Positions 9,004 through 18,981 of a stretch of 64,000 bases of DNA are shown piece by piece. Origin of the DNA: Sphingobacterium sp. SGR-19 (GTDB lineage: Bacteria > Bacteroidota > Bacteroidia > Sphingobacteriales > Sphingobacteriaceae). A model generated the notes under the pieces. The model ran no database searches. It was not told where the DNA came from and saw nothing but the letters and a program-made list of their open reading frames with translations. Both the position numbers and the translations under genes were made by a program. The stretch covers positions 51,238-115,237 of the forward strand of contig NZ_JAAKGS010000012.1 of assembly GCF_011043555.1 (NCBI RefSeq). The letters are read 5' to 3'. Each line of letters opens with the position of its first letter. Position 1 is the stretch's first letter.

Positions 9004-9819
9004 ATGAGCGTAAAGAAAAAAGACAATTCAAGATGGTTACACGTTGCTATCTCTTGGGGAGCTAGTATCGTTATTGTTGGTGTTCTGTTTAAAATACTTT
9101 ATATAGGAGGCTCGTTCGCCAACTATATGATCGGTATTGGTTTAGCGGTGGAAGCCTTTCTATTTTTCTTAATGGGATTCAATCCACCTCCAAAAGAGCC
9201 CGCATGGGAGAGGGTATATCCTGAATTGGACGAGGATTACGCCGGAGAGTTGCCGCAACGATCTGCTGCACTTAGCCATCAACCGGCAGGGCCGTCGGCG
9301 ACAGCGGCGTTAGACAAGATGTTTGCGGAGGCAAAGATAGAGCCTGTACTGATTGAAAATCTGGGAAGAGGTTTGCGTGATTTTAGCGATAAAGTGTCGG
9401 CTATTAACCAAATATCTGATGTGTCGTTCGCAGCAAACGAGTTTACCGAAAAGTTAAAGCATGCGAGTTCGAAATTTGATAATCTCAGCATGGCTTTTGA
9501 AAAAGCTTCTGCCAACCTTGTCGCGATGTCCAATACAAACATGGATACCGCCGGTTATCACGAGCAAGTGCAGAATCTCACAAATAACCTGAAATCGCTG
9601 AACGAGATGTACGAGCGGGAATTACGTGATTCGGCATCCCATCTACAATCCATGAATCAATTCTATGAAAGCTTAAGTTATACAATGAAAAACTTCAATG
9701 AATCCCTAGATGACTCGAAGGTATTTAAAGAGGAAGTGAATAAGTTGGCTAAGAATCTGGCTGCTCTGAATACTGTATATGGCGGTATGTTGACGGCGAT
9801 GAATCAGCCACGTGTGTAG
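9004..9819 (+). CDS. gldL: Type IX secretion / gliding motor protein GldL
   Basis: Inner-membrane subunit of the GldL-GldM proton-powered motor that drives type IX secretion and, in gliding species, motility. Two membrane helices lie at about residues 17-35 and 40-58. E50 in GIGLAVEAFLFF sits inside the second helix and corresponds to the essential Glu49 described in Flavobacterium johnsoniae. The family motif MGFNPPPKEPAWERVYPEL follows. The rest is a long cytoplasmic region with coiled-coil character (LTNNLKSLNEMYERELRD). Length is 271, somewhat longer than many homologues. The spacing to gldM is 31 bp. The usual gldK is not upstream but about 14 kb away on the other strand. Confidence 0.97.
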   Translation: MSVKKKDNSRWLHVAISWGASIVIVGVLFKILYIGGSFANYMIGIGLAVEAFLFFLMGFNPPPKEPAWERVYPELDEDYAGELPQRSAALSHQPAGPSATAALDKMFAEAKIEPVLIENLGRGLRDFSDKVSAINQISDVSFAANEFTEKLKHASSKFDNLSMAFEKASANLVAMSNTNMDTAGYHEQVQNLTNNLKSLNEMYERELRDSASHLQSMNQFYESLSYTMKNFNESLDDSKVFKEEVNKLAKNLAALNTVYGGMLTAMNQPRV

Positions 9820-9850
9820 GAAAATCATTTTATAACAAAAAGGTAAAAGA

Positions 9851-11389
9851 ATGGCTTACGGAAGAGAGACTCCAAGGCAACGCATGATCAATATTTTATA
9901 TTTGGTATTGCTGGCCTTACTCGCATTAAATGTACCAAACTCGATATTAGATGCTTTTAAGAATATCAACGACAGTCTGGAAGCTTCTAAAACGAATGTT
10001 GACAATTCTGTCGAACAGTTGTTTGCTGCATTTGAGAGTACAAAACTAAAAGAAGAACCGGAACGGGCGAAACCGATCTATGAACAAGCTAAACAGGCTC
10101 GTGCTGTTGTAGATGAACTGGATCAATACATTAATGAATTAAAACAGGAATTTGAGAAACAAGGTGGTGGATATGATGAGGACACCGGTGATTTGGTACG
10201 ACGTGAAAACGCAGATATTGCACCTCATCTTATGATTAATGGCAAAAGAGGGGTGGAATTAAAAGAAAAGATAAACAGTACCCGCGAAAAACTGTTGTCG
10301 TTATTAAGTGAAGATGACCGGAAATCTGTTTCGTTTTCATTGGAAGCACAAGATCCGGAGAAATCCGTCAATGGCAAAAGAAAATGGGAGGATGTTAATT
10401 TTGGAAGCGGAACACCTTTGACGGCTGCAATGGCTACACTAACTAAAATACAAGTCGATGCGCAAAATGCGGAATCCGATGTCGTGAAGCTTATTTTGGG
10501 CAAAATGGATCAAGCCGTGGTGAATCTGGATAAATTTGCAGCGGTAGCGGTAGCGCCTACATCCTATCTTGTTCAGGGTCAGCCATATACGGCGGAAGTT
10601 TTCTTGACCGCTTCAGATTCCAAATCAGAACCATCGATCAGTGTCAATGGAAGTGCGTTAAATGTAGTGGATGGAAAAGGTGTCTATACGGTGCCTACCA
10701 ACCAAGAGGGTATTTTTACCTGGACGGGAACCATCCAAGTAAAACAAACGGACGGTACGGTTAAGGAATACCGTACACCTGAACAGACTTATCAGGTAGC
10801 CAGACCTTCGGCTGTTGTTTCACCGGATAAGATGAATGTATTGTATATCGGCGTAACGAACCCGATTTCTGTGTCCGCGCCAGGTACTCCTACGAATAAG
10901 ATCAATGTAAGTATGAACGGCGGTGGCGGTCGTATTTCTGGCTCTGGAGGGAAGTATAATGTTACGGTGAGTTCGCCTGGAACGGCCCGCATATCGGTAT
11001 CCGCCGAAGTTGCACCGGGCAAAACGCAAACATTGAGTACAACAGAGTTTAGAGTCAAAAGAATTCCGGATCCAATTGCTAAATTCGGAGGAAAAACGGG
11101 AGGCAATATGGCGACCGTGGCACTTAAAGCTCAGAACGCTGTGTTTGCAACGTTGGATAACTTTGATTTTGACGCTAAATTTAAGGTCACTAAATTTAGT
11201 ATGATTATCGCCAAACCAAGGGCAGACGCTATCGTACTTTCTACCAATGGAGGAACGTTAAGCTCCAGTATGAAAACAGCCTTAAACGGAATTGTTCCGG
11301 GTACCAGAGTGATATTTGACAATATTATAGCGGTAGGTCCGGATGGATCTCCACGACAATTGAATGCAGTTGCGTTAACAGCGAATTAG
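9851..11389 (+). CDS. gldM: Type IX secretion / gliding motor protein GldM
   Basis: Second motor subunit: one membrane helix (about 13-34) within the GldL ring and a long periplasmic shaft that reaches the GldK-GldN ring. The N-terminus contains GRETPRQRMINILYLVLLAL, the family signature. The periplasmic part has an N-terminal helical domain (about 35-220) and Ig-like domains, including SYLVQGQPYTAEVFLTAS and DPIAKFGGKTGG, ending in the C-terminal GldM domain. The 512 residues agree with the family. A strong terminator follows at once. The partner genes gldK and gldN lie on the opposite strand beyond an 11-kb island, which is unusual. Confidence 0.97.
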   Translation: MAYGRETPRQRMINILYLVLLALLALNVPNSILDAFKNINDSLEASKTNVDNSVEQLFAAFESTKLKEEPERAKPIYEQAKQARAVVDELDQYINELKQEFEKQGGGYDEDTGDLVRRENADIAPHLMINGKRGVELKEKINSTREKLLSLLSEDDRKSVSFSLEAQDPEKSVNGKRKWEDVNFGSGTPLTAAMATLTKIQVDAQNAESDVVKLILGKMDQAVVNLDKFAAVAVAPTSYLVQGQPYTAEVFLTASDSKSEPSISVNGSALNVVDGKGVYTVPTNQEGIFTWTGTIQVKQTDGTVKEYRTPEQTYQVARPSAVVSPDKMNVLYIGVTNPISVSAPGTPTNKINVSMNGGGGRISGSGGKYNVTVSSPGTARISVSAEVAPGKTQTLSTTEFRVKRIPDPIAKFGGKTGGNMATVALKAQNAVFATLDNFDFDAKFKVTKFSMIIAKPRADAIVLSTNGGTLSSSMKTALNGIVPGTRVIFDNIIAVGPDGSPRQLNAVALTAN

Positions 11390-11412
11390 ACGCAAACATG
11401 ATCTATAAAAAA

Positions 11413-11457
11413 AGGGGCCGTATCAGAACATAAACTGATGCGGCCTCTTCATTTTTT
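11413..11457 (+). terminator. Intrinsic terminator after gldM
   Basis: Arms 11413-11426 and 11435-11448 with one G-T wobble and an 8-base loop, followed by a T-run at 11452-11457. Its core ggggccgtatca matches 10 of 12 bases of the terminator arm at 22594-22605 on the other side of the island. Confidence 0.85.
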
Positions 11458-11981
11458 ACGTTTTGGTTGGAAAGCTGATATCGTTTCTACCACATACCCT
11501 CACGTTTGTAAATAATATATTATCGTTTCTTAATATACAGGTAATATGGGAATTGTAGGTTTGTGAACGAATAGCGTATAGTTTAGGGAGCACAATGTTT
11601 TTAAGCTGGTACACACTATCGAAATGAAATGGAGGGTCAAAATCTATAGTTACGAAACACAATAACAAGAGTATAGTCATACAGATATGTAAATAAAATG
11701 AAACCTGTAAAAGATAACTGCGACAACAATAAAACGGAATACACTATACGGAATATTACCGTTACTGTACCCAAAATCACTAGTAAGGAATATGATGTCG
11801 GTATCTGCCGTAAATGTGTATTGCAAGTCTTCAAAAACAAGTGTAACCAAAAAATTACATCGAAATGCTGTATAAAAGAATCATTGTGTAACTTTGCTTT
11901 AGCAAAATATAGAATAACAGTAGATATTATCAAGAACTAACCGATAAAGCTGTCAAGTGTTTTTTAGGAAGGTAACATAGA
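11458..11981. other. AT-rich gap before the sigma-factor gene
   Basis: About 520 bp without a convincing gene. Open frames on both strands, including one of 80 codons at 11698-11940, have no recognisable domain, no signal peptide, and odd Cys/Lys-rich composition. The only supported signal is a -7 box at 11889-11896. This is probably the left edge of the inserted island. Confidence 0.5.
11889..11896 (+). promoter_or_regulatory. Probable promoter of the sigma/anti-sigma genes, -7 box TAACTTTG
   Basis: Exact TAnnTTTG match 86 bases before the sigma-factor start. No matching -33 TTTG is obvious, so recognition by the housekeeping sigma factor is only likely. Confidence 0.42.
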
Positions 11982-12590
11982 ATGAAAAAAAGTACCAAAT
12001 TGTATGTTGAATTGTCCGAAATAGCCCTGCTAGACTTAGTGAAGCAGGACGATCAAGGTGCATTTCGGGAACTGTATAACCGTTATAGTGGCAAATTGTA
12101 TGGCAATATATTGCGTATGACCAAATCTAAAGATACCGCGGATGATATCTTGCAGAGCGTATTCATCAAGATCTGGGAAAATCGTTTCGCTATTGATACA
12201 ATGCGATCGTTTAAGTCTTTTATTTATCAGATTGCACAAAATACCGTGTTTGACAATTTCCGAAAGGAAGCCAGGCTCAGGGTGTTGGCTTCCTCTGTCG
12301 CACACCAACGTGAAGAATTAGAACAAAGCGAGTCTCCCACGGAAAAATGGATTGGAGCAAAGGAATATAAGACCATGCTGGAAAATGCTGTTTCCCAGCT
12401 CCCACCCAGAAGACGAGAGATTTATCAGCTGTGTAAACTGGAAGGACTAACCTATGATCAGGTCAGTGAAATAATGGGAATCTCCACCTCTACGATAAAC
12501 GACCATATTGTTAAAGCTTCTAAGGCATTAAGAGAGCATTTAACCCAGAGCCGTTATTATACCCTGTTATTATTATTCTTTATTTTTTAA
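11982..12590 (+). CDS. FecI-like ECF sigma-70 factor
   Basis: Extracytoplasmic-function sigma factor expected to transcribe the neighbouring SusCD genes once released by the FecR-like protein. Region 2 lies at about residues 24-95 (AFRELYNRYSGKLYGNILRM, DDILQSVFIKIWENR, FKSFIYQIAQNTVFDNFRK). Region 4 lies at about 132-185 (LPPRRREIYQLCKLEGLTYD then VSEIMGISTSTINDHIVKA, a helix-turn-helix). The C-terminus is a hydrophobic LLLLFFIF tail, seen in many Bacteroidota FecI homologues. The order sigma - FecR - STN-type SusC - SusD is the classic surface-signalling arrangement. Confidence 0.95.
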   Translation: MKKSTKLYVELSEIALLDLVKQDDQGAFRELYNRYSGKLYGNILRMTKSKDTADDILQSVFIKIWENRFAIDTMRSFKSFIYQIAQNTVFDNFRKEARLRVLASSVAHQREELEQSESPTEKWIGAKEYKTMLENAVSQLPPRRREIYQLCKLEGLTYDQVSEIMGISTSTINDHIVKASKALREHLTQSRYYTLLLLFFIF

Positions 12591-12711
12591 GTCCCTCCCC
12601 CTATAATTTTCCAATACTCTCCCCCATGCTGCATTTAGTTAAAAAAAATTTCAGCAGAGCAGATGAAAACTTTTTTTCCGGCGTAATAGGAGAAAAGAAA
12701 CAAAGCGAAGA

Positions 12712-13941
12712 TTGGAAAAAACACCATATACGATCAGGCAGCTGTTCCATAGATTCCTTCAAAACCGCTGTACGTCCGAAGAACTGGACCGTCTTTATCA
12801 ATATTTTGAAATAGATGAAAATGAAGCCGTACTCCGGGAAATTATTCTTGAAGAGTTGGATAAGGATCTAGAGGAAGGAAATGAAGTTGCACAAGAGCAA
12901 CATCTTTCCCTTCTTTTCGATCAGTTAAACGAAAAAATTCAAGGAGCACGGGAAGTACCCCTATATAAACGATTACTTAGTAGTCGATGGGTACAGATTG
13001 CAGCAACTATTTCTCTTGTTGCTTTTTTGGCGGTTGCTTCCTATCGGTATATGAATCCGCCTGCTCCGATAGAAAAGCTGGTCAAATCGGAAGCGGATTA
13101 CCCACAGCCCGGATCTGATAAAGCGGTACTGACCTTATTTAATGGCAAGCAGGTCGTACTGAACGATGCTAAACAAGATCAGATATTGAAAGAAGCAGGG
13201 GTAACGGTATTCAATGCGGAGGAAGGACTGGTCGTGTATCAGGTGGATGAATCTGTAGTGCCCGGGCATCATGATGACACACAGATAAACACAATCAGTA
13301 CACCCCGAGGCGGTCAATATCAAATCGTACTCACGGATGGTACCAAAGTTTGGTTGAATGCTTCTTCTTCCTTGGAGTTTCCAAGCCATTTTTCTGGAGA
13401 TAGCCGTAAAGTGAAGCTTATTGGAGAAGCCTATTTTGAAGTGGCTCATCAGGCCTCCAAACCCTTTTTTGTGCAGACTGCTGAAAGTGAAGTGGAAGTT
13501 CTGGGTACCATCTTTAACGTGATGGCTTATCCCGAAGAGAAAAGTAGCCAGATTACCCTGTTGACAGGTTCGGTCAATATTAACAAAAAGAGCGAGACGG
13601 TCCGCCTACACCCAGGGCAACAGGCGGAAATAACCAGGGATAGAAAGAGCATCCGTGTCCTTAATGTCGATCCGGAGAGCATCGTAGCCTGGAAAAATGG
13701 TATATTCTTATTTGATGGATCTGATCTACAGCAGGTAATGCGCCAGGTAGGGCGATGGTATAATGCCGAGGTGGAATACCAAGATGGCGTACCACCCGTG
13801 AAACTGACGGGCATGGTGTCCCGTAAAGATTCTTTAGCGGTACTCTTGGAAATATTGGAGCGAGCAGGAGGTCTAGATGTTGATGTGTATGGAAATAAAG
13901 TAATGGTCAAACGATTAAAACAAAAAACGATGGAAAGATAA
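12712..13941 (+). CDS. FecR-family anti-sigma factor
   Basis: Single-pass inner-membrane regulator that holds the ECF sigma factor until the signalling receptor is engaged. It has a cytoplasmic N-terminal helical part (LFHRFLQNRCTSEELDRLYQ), a membrane helix at about 93-111, a FecR domain at about 190-290 (STPRGGQYQIVLTDGTKVWL and RKVKLIGEAYFEVAH), and a C-terminal DUF4974 domain at about 335-405 that should contact the receptor STN domain. The start is a TTG at 12712; no ATG exists in frame upstream before a stop at 12664, and the N-terminal length fits the family. It lies 121 bp after the sigma-factor gene. Confidence 0.94.
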   Translation: MEKTPYTIRQLFHRFLQNRCTSEELDRLYQYFEIDENEAVLREIILEELDKDLEEGNEVAQEQHLSLLFDQLNEKIQGAREVPLYKRLLSSRWVQIAATISLVAFLAVASYRYMNPPAPIEKLVKSEADYPQPGSDKAVLTLFNGKQVVLNDAKQDQILKEAGVTVFNAEEGLVVYQVDESVVPGHHDDTQINTISTPRGGQYQIVLTDGTKVWLNASSSLEFPSHFSGDSRKVKLIGEAYFEVAHQASKPFFVQTAESEVEVLGTIFNVMAYPEEKSSQITLLTGSVNINKKSETVRLHPGQQAEITRDRKSIRVLNVDPESIVAWKNGIFLFDGSDLQQVMRQVGRWYNAEVEYQDGVPPVKLTGMVSRKDSLAVLLEILERAGGLDVDVYGNKVMVKRLKQKTMER

Positions 13942-13960
13942 AAAATGTAATGAATAAAAA

Positions 13961-13986
13961 CCCTCCTCGATGGCCGTCGAGAAGGG
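13961..13986. other. Hairpin between fecR and susC
   Basis: Arms 13961-13971 and 13976-13986 pair at 9 of 11 positions around a ggcc loop. No T-run follows on the plus strand, so it is a weak terminator at best. It may make susC expression differ from that of the regulators. Confidence 0.45.
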
Positions 13987-14064
13987 AAAGTGTTCGACCC
14001 AATTAATTGCTGTGCGCATTCGCCAGCTTACCCTTTATTAATTAATAATCAAACAATCAAATGT

Positions 14065-17000
14065 ATGAAAGAAGTATTACATTTTAAACTCCGACGGTCT
14101 AAAACTCCGTTCGTTAATGTAAAAAAAACCAGAAATCTAGTTCGATTTCAACGAACATTCTTAATTATGAAGTTTACAGGTATTCTCCTATTGCTGGCCA
14201 GCATGCACCTCAGTGCAAATACTATGGCGCAGCATGTTACATTAAGCACAAAAAATAGCAGCTTGAAAGAAGTCTTCCGGGAATTAAATAAGCAGACCGG
14301 ATACTATTTTATCTATAATGAAAACATTGTTAAAAGCACGACACCGATTACGACGAATTTTAACCATGTACCACTAAAAACCGCATTAGACAATATCTTG
14401 GACGATCTTATGCTAGCTTATACGATTAGTGGAAAAACAATTATCCTGGAGAAGAAACCCCAAACGGAGTTGAAGAGAACCCAAGAGCAGGAAACCTTGA
14501 CGCTGAGCGGTATCGTGTATGATACCCAAGAGCCACCGGCACCGTTGGCTGGTGTTAGTGTAATGGTGAAAGGTACCTCCCAAAGTGCACTGACAGATGA
14601 GGCAGGTTTTTTTTCTATCCGTGCAAAAAAAGGGGATGTGCTCGTTTTTTCCATGATAGGATTTTTTCCACGGGAATATCGGGTGACCAAAAATGAGCGA
14701 AGTTTGCCCATTTCGTTAAATAGCGATGTCGCTTCGTTGGAGGAAGTCGTGGTTGTCGGAATGAATGAGCAGCAAAAAAAACATATTGCAAGTTCGCTCT
14801 CCACCTTACCTATAGAAAGTAACATTGCCGGAAAACCGATTACCAACCTCTCGCAAGCCTTGCAGGGAGGCGTAACCGGTATTCAGGTCAGTCAAGGTTC
14901 CGGTCTTCCGGGTGGTGATGCTGCCACGGTATACATCCGGGGTATCACTACATTGAACGACGCGAATCCGTTGGTATTGGTTGATGGGGTGCCTATGGAC
15001 ATGAACCATATCGACCCCGTTACGGTAGAAAGCGTGACCGTCCTAAAAGATGCCGCCGCTGCCGCCATCTACGGATCGCGTGCAGCCAACGGCGTTATTG
15101 TCGTGACGACCAAAAGAGGGACGGCGGGGAAAGTTCGGGTGGAATATAACGGTTATTTCGGTTATCAAACACCTACCGCATTGCCCCAAACAGTAGATGC
15201 TGTCCGCTATATGCAAATGGATAATGAGGCGCGGATAGCGGCGGGACAACCCATCCAACATTCCGAGCTGAAAATAGAGGAAACACGTAACGGAACAGAT
15301 CCGCTGACCTACCCCAATACCAATTGGTTGGACCTCATGCTGGATAAAACAGCGCCGATCAGTAACCATAGCTTATCCCTAAGCGGCGGAAATAGTCTGG
15401 CTCGATTTGCGATTACCGGAAACTATATGGATCAGGGAAGTATGCTTCCGCATTCAGACCTCAAGCGTTTTAATATCCGAGCGAATACCACCGTCACCTT
15501 GGCAGATAATTTTCTGGTGAACCTGGATTTTACCGCCATCAAACGGAATAGGCAGCTTGTAAATCGGGTGACAACAAGCGGCACATTTCGCTTTTTGGAA
15601 GATCTGTATCGGGTACCGCCAGATATTTTGCCACGCTTTCCGGATAAAAACGGCCAGCGTTTTTACGGGCAATATTCCGATATCGTCAATCCACTCGCTT
15701 ACGCCGAAGTAGGTGGTGTACGCAAAAACGAGTATACCGAATCGCTGATCAATTTCCGTCCTAAATGGACCGTGATCCCCGGCCTGAACGTCAATGGTCA
15801 GTTCAGCTTCCGGTTAAACAGTGATGCACATCACAACGTGCGTGAAAATTTTACACATTTCGATTATTATACAGGTGTCCTGTTAAGAAACTGGAACCTG
15901 CAGCGGGAAGCAAGTCAGTCGCGGTCGTCCTACTATTTTGTGGGCTTAAATGCCGATTATACCTACAGAAACAATGGCCACTCGCTATACGGAATTCTCG
16001 GTTACTCGCAGGAACAGCGAAATCAGGGAGATTGGACTATCTACGCACTACGGTCGGCTTATGCGAAAATGAACTATTCCTATGATGACCGTTTTCTATT
16101 GGAAGGAACCGTGCGCATGGATGGTTCTTCGCGCTTTGGTCCGGGCAATAAATACGGTTTCTTCCCCTCGGTTGCAGTAGGCTGGAACCTGCATAACGAA
16201 TCGTTCCTGCAGGAGTCATCCTTCGTCAATAACCTCAAATTGAGGGCATCCTACGGAAGTCTTGGAAACGAGAATATCGAGCCATACCTGTACCAGTCGC
16301 TCATCAATCCGGGCACCGCACTGGAAGTGACACATGGTAATCCGGATATCTCTTGGGAGAAAGTAAATATGCTGGACATCGGGTTAGACCTCGGTTTGTT
16401 CCAATCCAACAAACTGGAGTTTACCATGGATTTCTATGATAAGCGGACCAACGGTATTATTTTGCTGCCACAATTGCCACTAACCGGCGGCTTTCAGGCA
16501 CAAGTGCCGGTGAACGCCGGCGAGGTACAAAATAAAGGCTTTGAAGCCTCTCTTACGTATAACGAAAGATTGGAGAACGGTTTTGGTTTTTCCTTCCGCC
16601 CTGGATTTACCTATAACAAAAATGAAATTCTAAGTTTGGAGGGTGGCCCCTACGGCAATGATGCAGAGATTCGGAACCAGGTAGGTTCATCCATCGGGAG
16701 CTTATTCGGTTATCAAACCGATGGGCTGTTGCAAGCGAGTGATTTTTATGATAACGGTGAACCGCGGATTTCCGTAAGGAGCAATCTATCTGCCCCGGGC
16801 GATATTAAATACATCGATCTAAACCAAGATGGAAAGATTGATGAAGCCGACAAAACGATCATCGGCGATCCGATGCCGCGCATTAATTTCTTCTCTAATT
16901 TCCGCTTTGATTACAAAAACTTCGATCTGGAATTTTTACTCCAGGGAACGGGTAAGAGTGATGCCATGTTGACGGGCATGTTTGCGCTGCCATTGGATAT

Positions 17001-17352
17001 GAGTGCGGATGGGGGAATTCCGACGGTCTATTATGCCGATAATTATTGGAATCCTGAACGAACAGACGCACGCTTCCCGCGCTTGAATGCCAGTCCGGGA
17101 GATAACCGACAGGCTTCGGACTTCTGGTTTCAGAACGGCGCATATGTCCGTGTGAAATTTATCCAATTGGGTTATAGCTTAAGTCCGCAGGTAGCAAACA
17201 GGCTGAAACTTTCCGGTCTGCGGGTGTTTTTGAATGCCCAAAACCCGATCACGTTTACCGGGATGAAAATGATAGACCCAGAAAGTCGCGGCGACCAATG
17301 GAAACACAGTATTATGGCAACATATTCAATAGGTACAAGCATAAGATTTTAA
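14065..17352 (+). CDS. Signalling SusC/RagA-like TonB-dependent receptor with STN domain
   Basis: Outer-membrane transporter that also signals to the adjacent FecR. I chose the ATG at 14065 (MKEVLHFKLRRSK) over a GTG at 13990; the residues before it do not look coded. After a long N-terminal stretch and hydrophobic segment (MKFTGILLLLASMHLSA) come a secretin/TonB STN domain (about 60-125, LKEVFRELNKQTGYYFIYNE), a carboxypeptidase-D-like domain (about 140-220), the segment EEVVVVGMNEQQ, a plug with NPLVLVDGVPMD and AAAAIYGSRAANGVI, and a large barrel ending in TYSIGTSIRF. The STN domain is absent from the SusC at 26374. The gene is four bases from susD. About 1,095 residues, normal for the family. 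Confidence 0.96.
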   Translation: MKEVLHFKLRRSKTPFVNVKKTRNLVRFQRTFLIMKFTGILLLLASMHLSANTMAQHVTLSTKNSSLKEVFRELNKQTGYYFIYNENIVKSTTPITTNFNHVPLKTALDNILDDLMLAYTISGKTIILEKKPQTELKRTQEQETLTLSGIVYDTQEPPAPLAGVSVMVKGTSQSALTDEAGFFSIRAKKGDVLVFSMIGFFPREYRVTKNERSLPISLNSDVASLEEVVVVGMNEQQKKHIASSLSTLPIESNIAGKPITNLSQALQGGVTGIQVSQGSGLPGGDAATVYIRGITTLNDANPLVLVDGVPMDMNHIDPVTVESVTVLKDAAAAAIYGSRAANGVIVVTTKRGTAGKVRVEYNGYFGYQTPTALPQTVDAVRYMQMDNEARIAAGQPIQHSELKIEETRNGTDPLTYPNTNWLDLMLDKTAPISNHSLSLSGGNSLARFAITGNYMDQGSMLPHSDLKRFNIRANTTVTLADNFLVNLDFTAIKRNRQLVNRVTTSGTFRFLEDLYRVPPDILPRFPDKNGQRFYGQYSDIVNPLAYAEVGGVRKNEYTESLINFRPKWTVIPGLNVNGQFSFRLNSDAHHNVRENFTHFDYYTGVLLRNWNLQREASQSRSSYYFVGLNADYTYRNNGHSLYGILGYSQEQRNQGDWTIYALRSAYAKMNYSYDDRFLLEGTVRMDGSSRFGPGNKYGFFPSVAVGWNLHNESFLQESSFVNNLKLRASYGSLGNENIEPYLYQSLINPGTALEVTHGNPDISWEKVNMLDIGLDLGLFQSNKLEFTMDFYDKRTNGIILLPQLPLTGGFQAQVPVNAGEVQNKGFEASLTYNERLENGFGFSFRPGFTYNKNEILSLEGGPYGNDAEIRNQVGSSIGSLFGYQTDGLLQASDFYDNGEPRISVRSNLSAPGDIKYIDLNQDGKIDEADKTIIGDPMPRINFFSNFRFDYKNFDLEFLLQGTGKSDAMLTGMFALPLDMSADGGIPTVYYADNYWNPERTDARFPRLNASPGDNRQASDFWFQNGAYVRVKFIQLGYSLSPQVANRLKLSGLRVFLNAQNPITFTGMKMIDPESRGDQWKHSIMATYSIGTSIRF

Positions 17353-17356
17353 TCAG

Positions 17357-18955
17357 ATGAACAAACGATATATTTTTACGGCATGTTTAGCAGGCAGCTT
17401 GCTGTTATCAACCAGCTGCGAAAAATTTCTAGTACAGGATCATCCCACCAGTGTATACGATGAGCTTTGGTGGAATACAGCCGCAGATGCGGAACTAGGA
17501 CTCTATAGGGGATACGTGGGAATTCCCGATGGTCTGTCCGGAAGGCAGATTATGTTTTTGGATGCTTTGAGCGACCAGCTGGTGGCGCGGCAAAGCACCC
17601 GTGGTGAATATGAAGCCTACGTAAAGGGAATACAGGCCTCCGATTGGGACAAGGCCAACCATATTTATATGGATGATTATAAGACGATCCGCCGGGTAAA
17701 CCGCCTACTGGAAAATATAGGCCGTGTATACATGGAGGAGCCACTAAGAGAACGCTTCATCCTGGAAGCAAGGGCACTGCGCGCCTATTACCACATGGAA
17801 CTCCTGATGCTGTTTGGGGGTGTGCCGATTGTCACCACAGCGCTTAGCCCCGAAGAAAGTAAAATGGAGCGGAATACGGCAGAGGAAGTCTACGAGTTTG
17901 TCAAAACCGAACTTGCATTCTGTGCAGAGCAATTGCCGGAAAGATACGACTTTGCAGACCGTACCCGTATTACATCTGGCATTGCCTATTCCCTGCTGAC
18001 AAGGGTAGCATTGTTTTTCCACGATTACCCAACGGCGAAGGAGGCTTCCCTTAAGGTTATCGAGTCGGAAGTTTATCAACTTCATCGCAGTGCTAATCCT
18101 GCCAACAGCTATCGGGATCTCTTCGGTTACGCTGGCGAGTCGAACAATGAGCGTATTTTTTTTCGTGAAAACGGGAACAGTGCGGCATTTACCACCATCG
18201 GTATGCCAAGCGAGGGCGGACAAAGTGTGCTATCGCCAACGGCAGCTATTGTTGACGCCTACCAGCTCAAAGACGGACGGAACCTCCAGGAGCTACCTGC
18301 CGATTCTATCGCCCTTTTCCACCGCGATCCCAACCATAAGGATATGCGCGATCCGCGGTTGAAAGCTTCTATACTGCTCGTGGGCGATACGTTTATGAGT
18401 TCTACCCTGAACCCCTTCGATAATTCCAATATCAATGCCAATCGGTTGGGTAATCAATATTCTACCGTGACCGGTTACTGGGTCAAAAAATACCTGGATG
18501 AGCGGGATAAAACACCGTCGGCCAGCACCAGAAACCTAGATTTTATGATCATACGCTATGCGGAGGTGCTGTTGAGCTATGCCGAAGCACTTGTCGAATC
18601 GGGTGAATGGAGCCATCCTGATGTGCTTTATTATGTCAACTTGGTACGTAATCGTGCCGGCATGCCGAGCGCGACACTTGAAAAATACAACTCCGAAGAA
18701 AAAATGCGGCAGCTGATACGCCAGGAGCGCACGGTAGAACTGGCTTTCGAGGGCGTTCACTATTTTGACATCCGCCGATGGGGTACATGGGAAAATGTGA
18801 TGAATGGTGTAGTGTATGGCGCTGTAGATCCAGCTACAGGAAGAAAGATTGAGGTCGAGACACGGACGACAAACGGTAATCGCTCCTATTGGTGGCCAAT
18901 CCCCGAAGTGGAAATGCTATCCAACCCGAATATGGTACAGAACCCTGGTTATTAA
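17357..18955 (+). CDS. SusD/RagB-like surface lipoprotein
   Basis: Lid and binding partner of the preceding receptor. It has a lipoprotein signal with C21 (LLLSTSCEKFL). SusD landmarks include IRRVNRLLENI, AEARALRAYYHMELLMLFGGVP-type sequence near residues 135-155, and the C-terminal RQERTVELAFEGVHYFDIRRW followed by a WWPIPEVEMLSNPNM ending. The 532 residues fit the family. The four-base gap to susC indicates one transcript, and the two EEP lipoprotein genes follow closely. The substrate cannot be read from SusD; the neighbours argue that it need not be a polysaccharide. Confidence 0.96.
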   Translation: MNKRYIFTACLAGSLLLSTSCEKFLVQDHPTSVYDELWWNTAADAELGLYRGYVGIPDGLSGRQIMFLDALSDQLVARQSTRGEYEAYVKGIQASDWDKANHIYMDDYKTIRRVNRLLENIGRVYMEEPLRERFILEARALRAYYHMELLMLFGGVPIVTTALSPEESKMERNTAEEVYEFVKTELAFCAEQLPERYDFADRTRITSGIAYSLLTRVALFFHDYPTAKEASLKVIESEVYQLHRSANPANSYRDLFGYAGESNNERIFFRENGNSAAFTTIGMPSEGGQSVLSPTAAIVDAYQLKDGRNLQELPADSIALFHRDPNHKDMRDPRLKASILLVGDTFMSSTLNPFDNSNINANRLGNQYSTVTGYWVKKYLDERDKTPSASTRNLDFMIIRYAEVLLSYAEALVESGEWSHPDVLYYVNLVRNRAGMPSATLEKYNSEEKMRQLIRQERTVELAFEGVHYFDIRRWGTWENVMNGVVYGAVDPATGRKIEVETRTTNGNRSYWWPIPEVEMLSNPNMVQNPGY

Positions 18956-18981
18956 TTATTAAGAATACAAAGAAATATATT

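Noticed and set aside
11456..11940. Several open frames of 74-98 codons on both strands before the sigma-factor gene
   Set aside because: They overlap one another, have no known domain or signal, show unusual composition, and one spans the likely promoter.
12626..12814. 62-codon frame overlapping the start of the FecR gene
   Set aside because: It is in a different frame from the well-supported FecR protein and has no domain; it is a shadow.
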